64,000 nucleotides of DNA from Cinnamomum chago. Lineage: Eukaryota; Streptophyta; Magnoliopsida; Laurales; Lauraceae. The stretch covers positions 21,580,001 to 21,644,000 of the forward strand of contig CP142453.1 in NCBI GenBank assembly GCA_038049695.1, given 5' to 3'. The stretch's first letter is position 1, and each line of letters starts with the position of its first letter. The translations under genes were made by a program, and so were the position numbers. Below, piece after piece: positions 46,601-53,220 of this stretch. The notes under the pieces were generated by a model. It ran no database searches. It saw nothing but the letters and a program-made list of their open reading frames with translations, and was not told the origin of the DNA.

Positions 46601-49600
46601 AAAGCATTTTCTCTTCATCTCAAAGTTCTGAATCTTACAATATCCCCATGGGATATTGGGGATATTGAACATGGACCGTATTTGATATTTCTCGACAATT
46701 TACCATCCGTATCTGTGGATAATTTGATATTTCCAACAAACAACCCCTTTATTTCCTTCCACACTATTTCACCTCATTTGAGGCTGAAATAGCCTGAGAA
46801 AAAGGGGAAAAGAGTTCCTAAGGCTACGATATGATTCTCCAAAAGTGCTAGATTGGATTTGCATCAATGAGATTCAATATGATATGCGGGCTTCAGGTTG
46901 AGCATGAAACTTGGAGGTATCAAGGATTAACCGGACTCGGCCTAGGTTTAGTCTGAGTCTGATTTTGATTTGACTTGGCCAAATTGTGGATTTTTTTAGT
47001 TTCTATGTTCCTGAGCTGTTGAGGGAGGGAGGGAGATTTTTTTTCTCTCTCTATTATTCCTTCAAGCATTTGGCAGAAATAATAGTTTTTAACTCCATTC
47101 CAATCTGGCCAATTTTAGCTGGAATGCTCTGGAATTTGGTTGGGGCAAAACGGAAAACCATCTCCCCCTCCCCGATTCCAGCCCAAATTCCAGCCAATTC
47201 TGGGCGGAATGAGTGAAATCTGTCAGCTCTGGTTGGAACCAACCAACAACCCAATCGGCTGAAGATAACCTTTTTTTTATTCTCTCAATTACCCCTTTAA
47301 ATGGGGTATGAGTATCATTACCCTTATACTCCTCAAATAGAAGGAGAAAAGCCCTTTCCTTAGAGCTATATTCCTATTCTTCTCCCAACTGATGATGGAC
47401 CCCTCCCTCCTGGCTGACTGAAACTGTCTCTGCTTCTGCCTTTTACTTCGTCTAATGATTCAATTCTTTATTCTTCTTCACTTGGATATATTAATGGTGG
47501 TTTATAAAAGGACTAGACAAGATAATCAACTTCCTCTTGGTTCCTTTTTACTTCTCTCCTTGTTTTTTTTTTTTTTGAACTCAATTTCTATTCCCAACTC
47601 TTATAAGCAAGCTATGAAGCAAGTGTTGCCAGATTGCTATGAATGAGGACTTGTAGGCTCTCCAAGACAATCACACATTGGATCTTGTTCCTTGTCTATC
47701 TGATGTCAGGCCTATTGGTTGTAAATGGATTTATACGATGAAGCTGAAATCAGATGAAATTCTTGACAGATATGAAGCACACGCATTGTTGTTCTGTGCT
47801 ATTAACAAGTGTATGGTATTGAATGTGATGAAACATTTGCTCTTGTTCCAAAAATGACAACAGTACGAACGATTTGGGCACTTGTTGGAACCAAATCTTT
47901 GCCCATTTTTCAACTGGATGGTAAAATGCGTTCTTACATGGAGATTTCAAGGAAACAGTGTACATGATCGTCCCAGCGAAGTAGTTCCAAATACCATGTA
48001 TGTTTCTTGACTTTTGCCGATCTTTATATGGGCTTAAACGAGCTCTATGTACATGGTTTTAAAGTTTTTTCATCTACAGTTCCTAAATATGGGTTTAAAC
48101 AGAGCACTTGTGAGTTGTGACGCTCATTATTTTTTAGAAAGTCCTTCAAGGTTACTTCTGATACATGTTCTTGATATTTTGATTTCTGGGAATGTTAAGT
48201 TTGGCAGTGCTTGCTTGAAACAAATATTGCAGTCATCTTTGAAAGTCCAAGCTAGACCAATGTATGTCCTAGAGGAGGGGGTGAATAAGACTTACTTAAA
48301 TAAACAAATTAATCCACTTAAAACACAATCACTATTGAACTTGAAATAAACAACAAATATGTGACTATAGAGAATACTATCAAGTGATTAAGTGAAGTGC
48401 TAAACAAGTGTGCGCTAAATTCTCTTTATGATATACCAATAAGATCAACGTGAATTAGCACGTGTGTTTCAATTGTATCTAAGAAATGACTATCTAACTC
48501 ATATATCTCTTAAACATAATTAAGTCATAATGATGCATATAAAGATGGAGAAAATTTGACACAAGTGGTTTATAGTGGTTCGATCTCTTGACCTACGTCC
48601 ACTTCTCAAGAGTTTCCACTCTTGGTTCCACTATAATGAGGTAAACCGCCAAGGTAAACCTCCAACCACATATACACCTATTTTTTGATACGGTGGTTCG
48701 ACCACAAAGATCTAATCCACCAACCCTATTTTTTATAGTGGTTCGACCACGAAGATCTAATCCACTTCACTATGATGATTTACAAATTTAAACGAGAATA
48801 CTTGCCTCGACTTAGTCTTTGAGAGTGTTTTTCAATGCTTGAATGGTGCTCCAAGCTTCGACTCCTTCCTTTGCTCCTTGGTGTAGATGATGCTCCAAGA
48901 TGTGCTCTGCCTAGAGGGCTATATGAGTTCTAATTCTAGGGAAAATATGTTTAACTTGAGGGCTCATGGTTCCCTAGAGGTGATTCCACAAAACACACTC
49001 TAATAGAGCTTTGAATGCTCTTAAGTATGCCTAATTAAAGCTTAAGTGTGTGTGGAACTGGATTATGGGAGCTCTTTAAAGGTTTTACTATAGGGGCACA
49101 AGTATGGGGAAAGAGGTCTCAAAAACCCAAGTCTTTTGGACATTGAAATGAGCTCAAGTATACATAAAAAGCTCTCCAGCAGCATTTGGCGGTTAATCCC
49201 CTTCAAATCCGCGGTTAACCACCACCCCCAACGGTCAGAAAACGGCTAGTTTTTTGTATGGAGGTTGCTTGAAGAATATACTACGGTTGGCCGTAAATAA
49301 GCTATGGTTAACCGTAAGATATGCTTCGGTTAACCGAGAGCTGACCGACAGGTCACCGAAGTTCAGACTGTAATGATTTATTTTCTTCTTGTCATCCAAT
49401 TATTCTGACCGCGGGGACCTGCAGTTAGCCGACCCCCTGCACAGTTTTGAGCCATATATTTTGCTATAAAAAAAATCCAGTTTAACCATGATGAATTTGC
49501 CATTAAGTCTAAGGGTCCTAGGGGTCATTTCTTGGTTGGTTTGGGGTCCCATTTACCTGAATAGGTTGGCACACATAAGGAGTTCTTCTTTGATGATCCC

Positions 49601-52229
49601 GGGTTCCAAGACTATGATCTTTGGCTTCGAACTTGATGTTCCTTGATAGACACTAAGAAGCAAGGTCTTGGACTCATTTGACACGGAATTGACAATACAA
49701 GGGTGGGCATATATGACTATGGCCCTAACAATCTTTTCACATGAAAGATCCGTGACACCTTACATATTTCCTTGGTTTGGAAGTTAGTCCCACTATTGGT
49801 ATCTCTCTCTCTCTCTCAATATAAATACATAAAGGATCTCATTGACACAGCTCGAATGTTAGATGTGACGCTAATTATACACCAATGTAGCTAAAATATG
49901 AATTACAATAAGAACAGTGGGGAGTCTGTTTCTGATCCTATAGGACATTAGTTTGTAGTCTTATTTATCTCACCACAACCCGACTGGATATCTGGTATGT
50001 AGTTCAAGTTGCTAGCCAATTTAGATCCGACCCCTGTTACGACTGGAGTAGTATCCTTTGCATAATTCAAGAATTACGATAAACTTCCAGGCATGCGATG
50101 TTATTTTCAAAGGATTCTTTATTGCAACTTATTGCATATGCTGATTGGGCAGGATATGTTCACACTTATTGAATCAGAACTGGTTGGAGTGTCTTCTTAG
50201 GGAATTCCTTGATTTCCTGGAAATATTATCTTGTTCTCCAAGTCATCTACAGAAGCTAAATATCTCTCCATATCTTCTGTGGGCTCAGAAATCATCTGGC
50301 TTTGATGTTTACATGCAGAATTTAATGTTTCTGGCTTGGAACCTACTCCGCCTTTTGCTGACAATAAAGTGCTATCAGACTCGCTGCAAATCCAGATTTC
50401 ATGAATGGATGAAACATATTGACGGTGATTATCATTTCATTCGTGAACAGTGAACACTGTTACAATTCCCCCTATTTCATCCTAGCTGCAAATCACTGTT
50501 CTGTTTACTACAGCCGTTTCTTGTGATCATCATATTTTAATGGTGTGCAAATTGATGCTCTTTGATGATCCATATCAATGTGAGGGCTTGTGTGACGAGA
50601 GTACTAATTTCGGTACACCTGCGGAACATGCTCCCTCTACAAGATTGATTCAAAGATGAGGAATCTTAAGAGATAATTATTGTAAGTTGGTTCTTCCTAG
50701 TCTACCTTGTACATATCCTCTCTTCAAACCTTCGTAAGGGGTATTCTTGTAGTTGTACATTGATGACATTTATATATAAAGAAGGCCCCCTCCTTCGAAG
50801 ACAGGCAGATTTCTTGCAATCCTGAAATTGTCACACAAGACCCCACGGCTTTCGAAGGTGGATGCAATGACTGAAGCATGCAATCCATAGCTCTTCAAGT
50901 GGGTGCACTAGGACACCGCAGACATGCATTAGCTCTTCATACTAGCTGAACCAAGGCGCAATGAACTGACACAATCCTAGTGGTTCTGGTAGCAGTTATA
51001 GATTTCTAGTATTTTCCAAATCCAGATTGCGGATTGCTGAAAAAAAAAAACAAGAAAATAGTTAGTTGTTTTTTTACCCAAAGAGAAGACTCTGTGCTGT
51101 TTGTCACATCAAGGGGACTGAAGTTGGATTATTTCCAACCACACCATTAAACAACATTAGCAATAACTCTTTAAACACTAACAATGTTTATGGATAGATG
51201 TATTGTTTTATGAAAGATCATCCAAAGATTATTTTGAGTTTTCTTAGGAGGATAGCAAGGTTAATTTCAGCACCATGGTGCTTGTACTCTGACAACGGCT
51301 CAATGCATGTTCTTGACCTGCTCTCCTCGCTCTCCTCAAAGATGAGTCCTTTCTGCAGTCTTGAATTTGACAATTGTCATTCGTCTTCACCAAATTAAGT
51401 AGAAAAGAAAACCTTTCCCATCATGGATGTGATTTTGGAAGGTTCGGTAAATATAACATGGAGGTTCCCATATGCTAAATGGTACAGTTTCGTTTTTAAT
51501 TTTTTATTTTTCATGTATATACTAGAAGTTGTATTGGCCACCATGGATAATCTGGGTCAAATTGAAATTCCGAATAGCCAACTGACTCTGAATCGACTGG
51601 GAAACTACATGTTTCCACTATTGCAGCAAATCTTACAGGATCATTTACAATTTGTTTCTTTCTTGCTTCGAGGTAGATTATCTGGAGCAAACGGGCATAA
51701 ATCGGTATTACCCATAATTTGTTAACTCACTCGATTAACAGCCACTTATGAATGTTCTTTGATATTGTGTGGGAATGTGCTTGTAACTCCAATGATAATC
51801 TGAACACTTAAACCAACCCTGCCCCCTAACATTTTCCAACACTGCTTTCACTCTAGTTAGTGTGCATGAACATATTTACATGATTGCAACTGTATGTAAC
51901 CCTCTCGGGCTTTTCTTTTCTTTCTTTGTTCTTTATTACCACCTCAGGAACCCAACAATACGGTGATTGTGGGGGAATACCGGTTGCCAGAAGTGCGGCC
52001 AGGGACAGCATTGTATTTTGACTTTTTAAGACCAATTCAAGCCCGCATGGTCACGTTCAAACTGCTCGGAGATTTGGCTGCCTTCACGGATGACCCAACA
52101 GAGCAGGATGACTCTTATCTCGGAGCAGTTCCTTTGGCAACAGGGCTTTCGTTTTCAAATAGAATCAAGTTATATTATTATACTGACCCATATGAGCTTG
52201 GAAAATGGGCCAGCCTTTCTGCGGTTTGA
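14462..52229 (+). CDS. SAC9: SAC9-type phosphoinositide phosphatase, C-terminal ~924 residues (multi-exon, 5' part outside window)
   Basis: Seven exons, 14462-14704, 18941-19426, 20067-20912, 27137-27334, 37735-38220, 38329-38562 and 51948-52229, read as one open frame ending in TGA. Landmarks shared with Arabidopsis SAC9 are [79 protein letters not shown] and a C-terminal [17 protein letters not shown]9 is a plant-specific SAC phosphatase with an N-terminal catalytic SAC domain and a WW domain; those exons are not in the window, so catalysis cannot be judged. In Arabidopsis, loss of SAC9 raises PI(4,5)P2 and causes constitutive stress responses. All introns are GT-AG and phase 0. Three of them, 6.2, 10.4 and 13.4 kb long, are filled with transposons, yet the frame is intact. 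Confidence 0.93.
14705..15289 (+). other. SAC9 intron, left part
   Basis: Unremarkable intron sequence with a CATCGT-type microsatellite at about 15118-15150. No mobile-element ends were resolved before the gypsy remnant. Confidence 0.5.
15290..18150 (+). mobile_element. decayed Ty3/gypsy element lacking RT and integrase
   Basis: LTR-like sequence ends GGCTGCGCCA at 15652, very like the end of the 4377-4773 LTR, and a degenerate PBS (ATATCAGACC) follows. After a C-rich leader come a damaged zinc knuckle ([12 protein letters not shown], about 17052-17090) and a protease region ([14 protein letters not shown], about 17325-17365, and DILLGHPVM near 17550). RT, RNase H and integrase are deleted. 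A TGATGTAAC motif at 17786 probably starts the 3' LTR, but its distal end does not match the 5' copy, so the outer boundaries are approximate. It lies in SAC9 intron a-b, sense to the gene. Confidence 0.7.
17304..17661 (+). pseudogene. gypsy protease remnant
   Basis: Two overlapping frames together cover a retroviral-type protease: the active-site-like [10 protein letters not shown], and after a frameshift near 17450 [20 protein letters not shown]. The DGG variant is shared with the element at 4377-13578, so the two belong to related lineages. Confidence 0.7.
18151..18940 (+). other. SAC9 intron with poly-G tract
   Basis: A short TC run at 18167-18184 and a 33-base G tract at 18652-18684; otherwise unremarkable up to the acceptor of exon b. 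Confidence 0.6.
18652..18684 (+). repeat. poly-G tract, 33 bases
   Basis: Uninterrupted G run following GGATGGAATTT. Length may be uncertain because such runs are hard to sequence. Confidence 0.85.
18941..19426 (+). CDS. SAC9: SAC9 exon b
   Basis: 162 codons from [12 protein letters not shown] to LSGPHM; acceptor GTTACAG, donor ATG|GTACAC. It holds the low-complexity acidic/serine-rich linker (NPFL repeats, LLTGDFLF) that is poorly conserved in the family. Confidence 0.93.
19427..20066 (+). other. SAC9 intron b-c, no element recognised
   Basis: 640-bp T-rich intron with GT-AG borders and a poly-T run near 19758. Nothing else seen. Confidence 0.7.
20067..20912 (+). CDS. SAC9: SAC9 exon c with cysteine cluster
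   Basis: 282 codons, acceptor TTTTGTAG, donor ACG|GTAATG. It begins [13 protein letters not shown] and contains the conserved [11 protein letters not shown]. It also holds a cysteine-rich pair, [13 protein letters not shown] at about 20460 and CKSCC near 20640, which looks like a metal-binding module, followed by [14 protein letters not shown]. Confidence 0.94.
20913..21608 (+). other. SAC9 intron c-d, left part
   Basis: No transposon ends or coding similarity seen before the microsatellite at 21609. Confidence 0.5.
21609..21664. repeat. (CATA)n followed by (AT)n microsatellite
   Basis: About nine CATA units then about ten AT units. The AT part continues on the far side of the MITE (21818-21831), consistent with insertion of the MITE into one AT tract. 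Confidence 0.9.
21666..21817. mobile_element. MITE with long terminal inverted repeats, TA target
   Basis: 152 bp. The left end GGAGATGCTCCTATGAGAG is repeated exactly as the reverse complement at the right end, and the inverted similarity extends to about 42 bp with a few mismatches (ATCTCTCA and TTAT-ATGAGAG blocks). AT repeats lie on both sides, compatible with a TA target as used by Tc1/mariner-type MITEs. The interior GGGGGCCCTCATATTTAAGT recurs at 53270-53290, so this is a dispersed family. Confidence 0.85.
22576..23108 (-). pseudogene. LINE reverse transcriptase remnant
   Basis: Separated frames carry the RTE RT signatures [18 protein letters not shown] and [20 protein letters not shown]. 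The catalytic-box segment lies in sequence where frames are broken. Confidence 0.8.
24226..24510 (-). pseudogene. LINE endonuclease remnant
   Basis: One frame holds [42 protein letters not shown], the central part of the RTE apurinic endonuclease domain, then a deletion and a frame change. Confidence 0.82.
24847..27136 (+). other. SAC9 intron c-d, right part
   Basis: No coding similarity. Contains a 26-base G tract (25311-25336), a short CA repeat near 25570, AT repeats near 25240 and 25890, and a long T-rich stretch before the exon d acceptor. Confidence 0.6.
25311..25336 (+). repeat. poly-G tract, 26 bases
   Basis: Uninterrupted G run after GGGATTCCGC; second such tract in the SAC9 introns. 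Confidence 0.85.
27137..27334 (+). CDS. SAC9: SAC9 exon d
   Basis: 66 codons from [14 protein letters not shown] to SDCPI; acceptor TTTGCAG, donor ATT|GTAAGC. Contains [18 protein letters not shown], strongly conserved in SAC9. Confidence 0.92.
27335..28084 (+). other. SAC9 intron d-e, left part
   Basis: T-rich, with poly-T at 27606-27626 and a GA repeat at 27880-27923. Ends at the LTR that starts the decayed copia element. Confidence 0.6.
27880..27923. repeat. (GA)n microsatellite
   Basis: About 22 GA units, uninterrupted. Confidence 0.95.
28085..28313 (+). repeat. left LTR of the decayed copia
   Basis: 229 bp. Its last 45 bases (CTTAACTAAAACCCTAGATC onward) match the end of 37083-37211. 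Confidence 0.75.
28330..29271. mobile_element. 942-bp TIR element in the left part of the copia
   Basis: The ends CTACGAAGAACGGATACG and its near complement CGTGTCCGTACTTCATAG form imperfect TIRs. The flanking octamers GAGCACAC (28322-28329) and GTGCACAC (29272-29279) differ by one base, supporting an 8-bp target duplication next to the old PBS. The interior includes a long GA repeat and no convincing coding sequence. Same family as 352-470. Confidence 0.65.
28530..28602. repeat. (GA)n microsatellite, about 36 units
   Basis: Inside the TIR element; produces long Glu-Arg or Ser-Leu frames that are artefacts. Confidence 0.95.
29431..29741 (+). repeat. 5' LTR of the young copia
   Basis: 311 bp, TGTAGAAGATAACAAGGC to CAATCTAATA. 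TATAAATA at about 29662 is a likely promoter element. Three mismatches to the 3' copy. Confidence 0.93.
29973..30578 (+). pseudogene. copia integrase C-terminal part
   Basis: The frame opens before 29973 with [16 protein letters not shown], the E-containing end of the integrase core, followed by YLINRLPS and [14 protein letters not shown] proline-rich linker to RT follows. It ends at TAG 30576 directly before [15 protein letters not shown], where RT begins, so the polyprotein is interrupted by a point stop. Confidence 0.88.
30585..32070 (+). pseudogene. copia reverse transcriptase and RNase H
   Basis: RT starts [20 protein letters not shown] and continues [11 protein letters not shown] frameshift near 30830 moves to the frame with [23 protein letters not shown] and the catalytic YVDD (31108-31119). 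RNase H shows [18 protein letters not shown] and SSAEAEYRA. Another shift near 31765 precedes [14 protein letters not shown] and [12 protein letters not shown]. Substitutions are few, but the two shifts and the upstream stop make it inactive. Confidence 0.9.
32071..32381 (+). repeat. 3' LTR of the young copia
   Basis: 311 bp, about 99% identical to the 5' LTR. Confidence 0.93.
32382..33204. other. unassigned DNA between young copia and 33-bp repeat array
   Basis: Starts with a phrase (CTGAAGTG..TTGGTCTTGAAGTGTT) resembling the sequence left of the young copia (29360-29430), so the insertion target was itself duplicated. Includes a small TIR element (32585-32721), a GCA/GGC-rich stretch near 32870 and a CT-rich stretch near 32930. 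No gene seen. Confidence 0.45.
32585..32721. mobile_element. possible 137-bp TIR element
   Basis: The left end TGTAGCGGCTGATAT and the complement of the right end TGTAGCAGCCGATAT agree at 13 of 15 positions. No convincing target duplication was found. Confidence 0.4.
33205..33480. repeat. degenerate tandem repeat, period about 33 bp
   Basis: About eight to nine units follow the pattern CTAATTGGAAATAGG, a variable middle, then TAGCCAAATTTCA. Unit starts lie near 33205, 33238, 33269, 33303, 33336, 33369, 33411, 33437 and 33470. Units are diverged from each other, so the array is old. Confidence 0.7.
33838..35060 (+). pseudogene. copia gag, zinc knuckle and protease remnants
   Basis: Gag-like text ([19 protein letters not shown], then TTKGLWDSI) covers about 34030-34160. 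A zinc knuckle [14 protein letters not shown] lies at 34633-34674, and a protease start WVIDSGAIY near 34915. Stops and frame changes are frequent. It belongs to the 28085-37211 element. Confidence 0.75.
35390..37080 (+). pseudogene. copia RT and RNase H remnants
   Basis: RT blocks are [38 protein letters not shown] and [13 protein letters not shown]. After the TRIM come LLVDDIVV (near 36215, with LVDD where YVDD is expected) and a trail of stops. RNase H is represented by [30 protein letters not shown] and VEVDCHI. A segment around 36665 that normally holds the DADWAGC motif is missing. Confidence 0.75.
35873..36122 (-). mobile_element. TRIM (terminal-repeat retrotransposon in miniature)
   Basis: A 250-bp element on the - strand with 62- and 65-bp terminal direct repeats, both TG..CA (36061-36122 and 35873-35937). 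A PBS TGGTATCAAAGC directly follows the upstream repeat (36049-36060), and a purine-rich AGAGGGGG tract precedes the downstream one. Flanks CATTT and CCTTT agree at 4 of 5 bases. It has no coding capacity. It lies inside the decayed copia RT, interrupting RT just after AWFKRF. Confidence 0.85.
37083..37211 (+). repeat. right LTR of the decayed copia, shortened
   Basis: 129 bp, TGTTATGAGTCAG to GGGTTTTAACT; internal part missing compared with 28085-28313. Confidence 0.7.
37212..37734 (+). other. SAC9 intron d-e, right end
   Basis: Contains a CTG/CTA-rich run near 37466-37500 and a long T-rich tract (37637-37677) before the exon e acceptor. No gene seen. Confidence 0.6.
37735..38220 (+). CDS. 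SAC9: SAC9 exon e
   Basis: 162 codons from [14 protein letters not shown] to LNRFR; acceptor TGTACAG, donor AGA|GTAATA. Contains [20 protein letters not shown] and SLDENPF. A short duplicated phrase ([12 protein letters not shown], about 37942-37978) is an in-frame near-repeat of about 18 bp. Confidence 0.93.
38329..38562 (+). CDS. SAC9: SAC9 exon f
   Basis: 78 codons from [16 protein letters not shown] to LFIQVSALQ; acceptor TCTTTTAG, donor CAG|GTATAT. Separated from exon e by a 108-bp intron, the only short, transposon-free one besides the 640-bp intron between exons b and c. Confidence 0.93.
38563..39462 (+). other. SAC9 terminal intron, left part
   Basis: AT-rich sequence, nothing coding. 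The last ~70 bp (AATAGCCAATGACTATTTATA onward) is one half of a repeat that also occurs at 44525-44740; the other half lies right of the LINE at 40545-40665. Confidence 0.5.
39463..40537 (-). mobile_element. RTE-type LINE, internally deleted copy
   Basis: On the - strand: 5' end at 40537, [20 protein letters not shown] (about 40300), [39 protein letters not shown], and [20 protein letters not shown] (to 39830). Relative to the copy at 21831-24846 it lacks about 650 bp around 39705, and it stops at 39463, before RT. It is inserted into a repeat whose uninterrupted relative is at 44525-44740. Confidence 0.85.
39710..40123 (-). pseudogene. LINE endonuclease domain remnant
   Basis: A 137-residue open frame covers the central and C-terminal endonuclease domain ([35 protein letters not shown] where GGDLNGHVG is usual). 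It includes an exact short duplication of EKNELRDT. The active-site aspartate/histidine region is only partly preserved. Confidence 0.82.
40538..41067. other. intron sequence with interrupted repeat
   Basis: 40545-40665 resembles 44620-44735 (TTATCATAATTACAAATAAA core) and is the right half of the repeat split by the LINE. The remainder is unremarkable. Confidence 0.5.
41068..44113. mobile_element. TIR element, about 3 kb, containing a solo LTR
   Basis: The left end CTATGATACCCGGATACGG and the complement of the right end CTATGATGTCCAGATATAG form imperfect TIRs. Further GATACGG / CCGTATC words lie inside both ends, as in 352-470. A target duplication is not clear. The interior has GAAGAA and CT-rich stretches, a solo LTR (41911-42286) and no recognised transposase, so it is either non-autonomous or two separate related ends. 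Confidence 0.5.
41911..42286 (+). repeat. solo gypsy-type LTR
   Basis: 376 bp starting TGATGTAGTCCGATCC and ending TCGTGGCGTCA, with the same TGATG..GGATTCGATCAA..GCGCCA-like architecture as the LTR at 4377. CTATATATACAGAAGAGCCC resembles the TATA region of that LTR. Flanks GTTTG and ATTTG agree at 4 of 5 bases. Confidence 0.7.
44114..45037. other. intron sequence, repeat related to 39394-40665
   Basis: 44525-44740 is the uninterrupted relative of the repeat broken by the LINE at 39463-40537. Nothing coding recognised. Confidence 0.5.
45038..45234. repeat. left copy of ~200-bp target duplication
   Basis: Identical to 46640-46845 except for one substitution (TATATGTGG vs TATCTGTGG) and a 9-bp tandem duplication in the right copy. 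Confidence 0.93.
45220..46362 (+). pseudogene. copia RT (C-terminal part) and RNase H
   Basis: Frame in phase from 45235 to the TGA at 46141, then continuing [17 protein letters not shown]. Visible motifs are [63 protein letters not shown] and [13 protein letters not shown]. Only the fingers/palm start of RT is missing. Confidence 0.92.
45235..46639 (+). mobile_element. copia fragment: RT-RNase H and 3' LTR only, between long direct repeats
   Basis: Starts inside RT (CATGTTTGTAAGTTGCGG, protein [14 protein letters not shown]) and runs through YVDD (45400-45411), RNase H, polypurine tract (about 46352-46362) and a TG..CA 3' LTR (46363-46639). Gag, protease, integrase and the 5' LTR are absent. 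The coding part is close to the young copia at 29431-32381, but the LTR is largely different. One TGA at 46141 interrupts an otherwise open frame. The ~200-bp flanking duplications are far longer than the 5 bp made by copia integrase. Confidence 0.93.
46363..46639 (+). repeat. 3' LTR of the copia fragment
   Basis: 277 bp from TGTAGAAGATAATGGGCCC to CTGAATCTTACA. The first ~12 bases match the LTR at 32071; the rest shares only scattered motifs. Confidence 0.85.
46640..46845. repeat. right copy of ~200-bp target duplication
   Basis: See 45038-45234. It carries an extra GGGGATATT near its start. Confidence 0.93.
46846..47584. other. intron sequence, nothing firmly recognised
   Basis: Contains an imperfect inverted pair around 47100-47215 (GGCCAATTTTAGCTGGAAT against ATTCCAGCCAATTCTG), possibly a MITE relic, and T-rich stretches. 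Confidence 0.4.
47585..50834 (+). mobile_element. decayed copia remnant split by a solo-LTR-like insertion
   Basis: Pieces of copia RT ([22 protein letters not shown]-like text near 47715-47790, [10 protein letters not shown] near 47810, VRTIWALV) are followed after 49730 by [13 protein letters not shown], which replaces the usual MKDLG..YFLGLE. RNase H text follows ([10 protein letters not shown] near 50140, SLISWKY). An LTR-like sequence ending near 50834 with ATATATAAAGAAGGCCCC closes it. Stops occur every few residues. It is in SAC9 orientation. Confidence 0.65.
48261..49730. mobile_element. 1.47-kb insertion, probable solo LTR
   Basis: Begins TGTATGTCCTAGAGGAGGGG and ends GGCCCTAACA (TG..CA). 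The start phrase resembles LTR beginnings I associate with some plant LTR elements. It interrupts the copia remnant between [10 protein letters not shown] and FHMKDP. No target duplication could be confirmed and there is no coding sequence. Inside are two tandem-like phrases (GGTTCGACCAC.AAGATCTAATCCAC) near 48692 and 48728. Confidence 0.5.
50835..51947 (+). other. SAC9 terminal intron, right end
   Basis: No element ends or coding similarity. Ends with a T-rich tract and CACCTCAG, the acceptor of the terminal exon. Confidence 0.6.
51948..52229 (+). CDS. SAC9: SAC9 terminal exon
   Basis: 93 codons plus TGA, acceptor CACCTCAG. It starts [15 protein letters not shown] and ends with [19 protein letters not shown] and KWASLSAV, the conserved C-terminus. 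The 13.4-kb intron before it carries most of the window's right-hand transposons. Confidence 0.94.
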   Translation, partial: EPNNTVIVGEYRLPEVRPGTALYFDFLRPIQARMVTFKLLGDLAAFTDDPTEQDDSYLGAVPLATGLSFSNRIKLYYYTDPYELGKWASLSAV

Positions 52230-53187
52230 GTGTTTGATGATTGTATTGTTTGGACAAGATGAACATAGATAATAAGGATTGTGCTTGGAAGTCATATCTA
52301 TTATTTATTTTTGACTGTTCTATATTTATCATATTGTATTTGTTGTAAAATGAGGTAATCCATTCATTTTTCTTTTGCACGATGAAGTGTATTTCTTCAA
52401 TATATCGTTATTTACATTTTGGTTCCTCTTTTGTTTTGAGAATCTTTTGCATTAGAAAGCTTACTTTTTGGAAGGCTACTTTGCCTACTTGGTTTTAACT
52501 TACTAAGATTCATAGTAGATATAGACAAAATGCTTTTATTTTTTGCATGCTCTTCAAGCGTCTCACACTTGTATAGGTGCACTTTTGGACAGTGGTGGAT
52601 CCTCTTTTCCTTTTTCCACCCCTTTATGATTGGCTGGCACGACAATCAGGTTGACCAGAGCTCGAACCTTGGCACCCCCTCGATGCACCATCAAGCAATG
52701 ACTAGTAGAGACTGCATTTTAATGGTCTCATGAATCTAAAGAAGCATGGATTTGGGTCTAAAATTGCAGCCGACTCGTCAAGGATTTTTCCTACGAGAAG
52801 CTGCCGTGCGTGAACACTTGAAACCTTTTACTTTTCTCACAAGTATCGAGTTTGAGTGGGTCCACGTATTGAAACCCATGAGGTTATTCAATAGGTTGAA
52901 AGGTAAGGGTCTCAACCCCATACATATTAGATTCCTCAAGTAGATTATTCAAGACCCATCCTCACATTAGGATGGTGCAGTCGTGCTATCATTTATCGTT
53001 GACAAAGGGGATGAAAAGATCTCAATGAAACACTATAAGGTGTCCCTGCCTATGGATCAGTCCACATTTTTCACAAATCTTACCATTGGAGGCCCCTATT
53101 TCCATATTTGTCATCCTTTAATGATTCTGAATATATATACTCATTGGAAGAAAATTATTGTCTCTTGAAGTCTTGAACTTCAAGTTG

Positions 53188-53220
<33 letters not shown>
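52230..53220 (+). other. SAC9 3' untranslated region and intergenic DNA
   Basis: A few hundred bases after the TGA are likely 3' UTR; no clear AATAAA was pinned down. It ends with (AT)n(AG)n at 53190-53220. Confidence 0.5.

Noticed and set aside
47090-47220. Inverted repeat resembling a small hairpin or microRNA precursor
   Set aside because: Arms pair only partially and no mature-like segment can be argued; may be a MITE relic.
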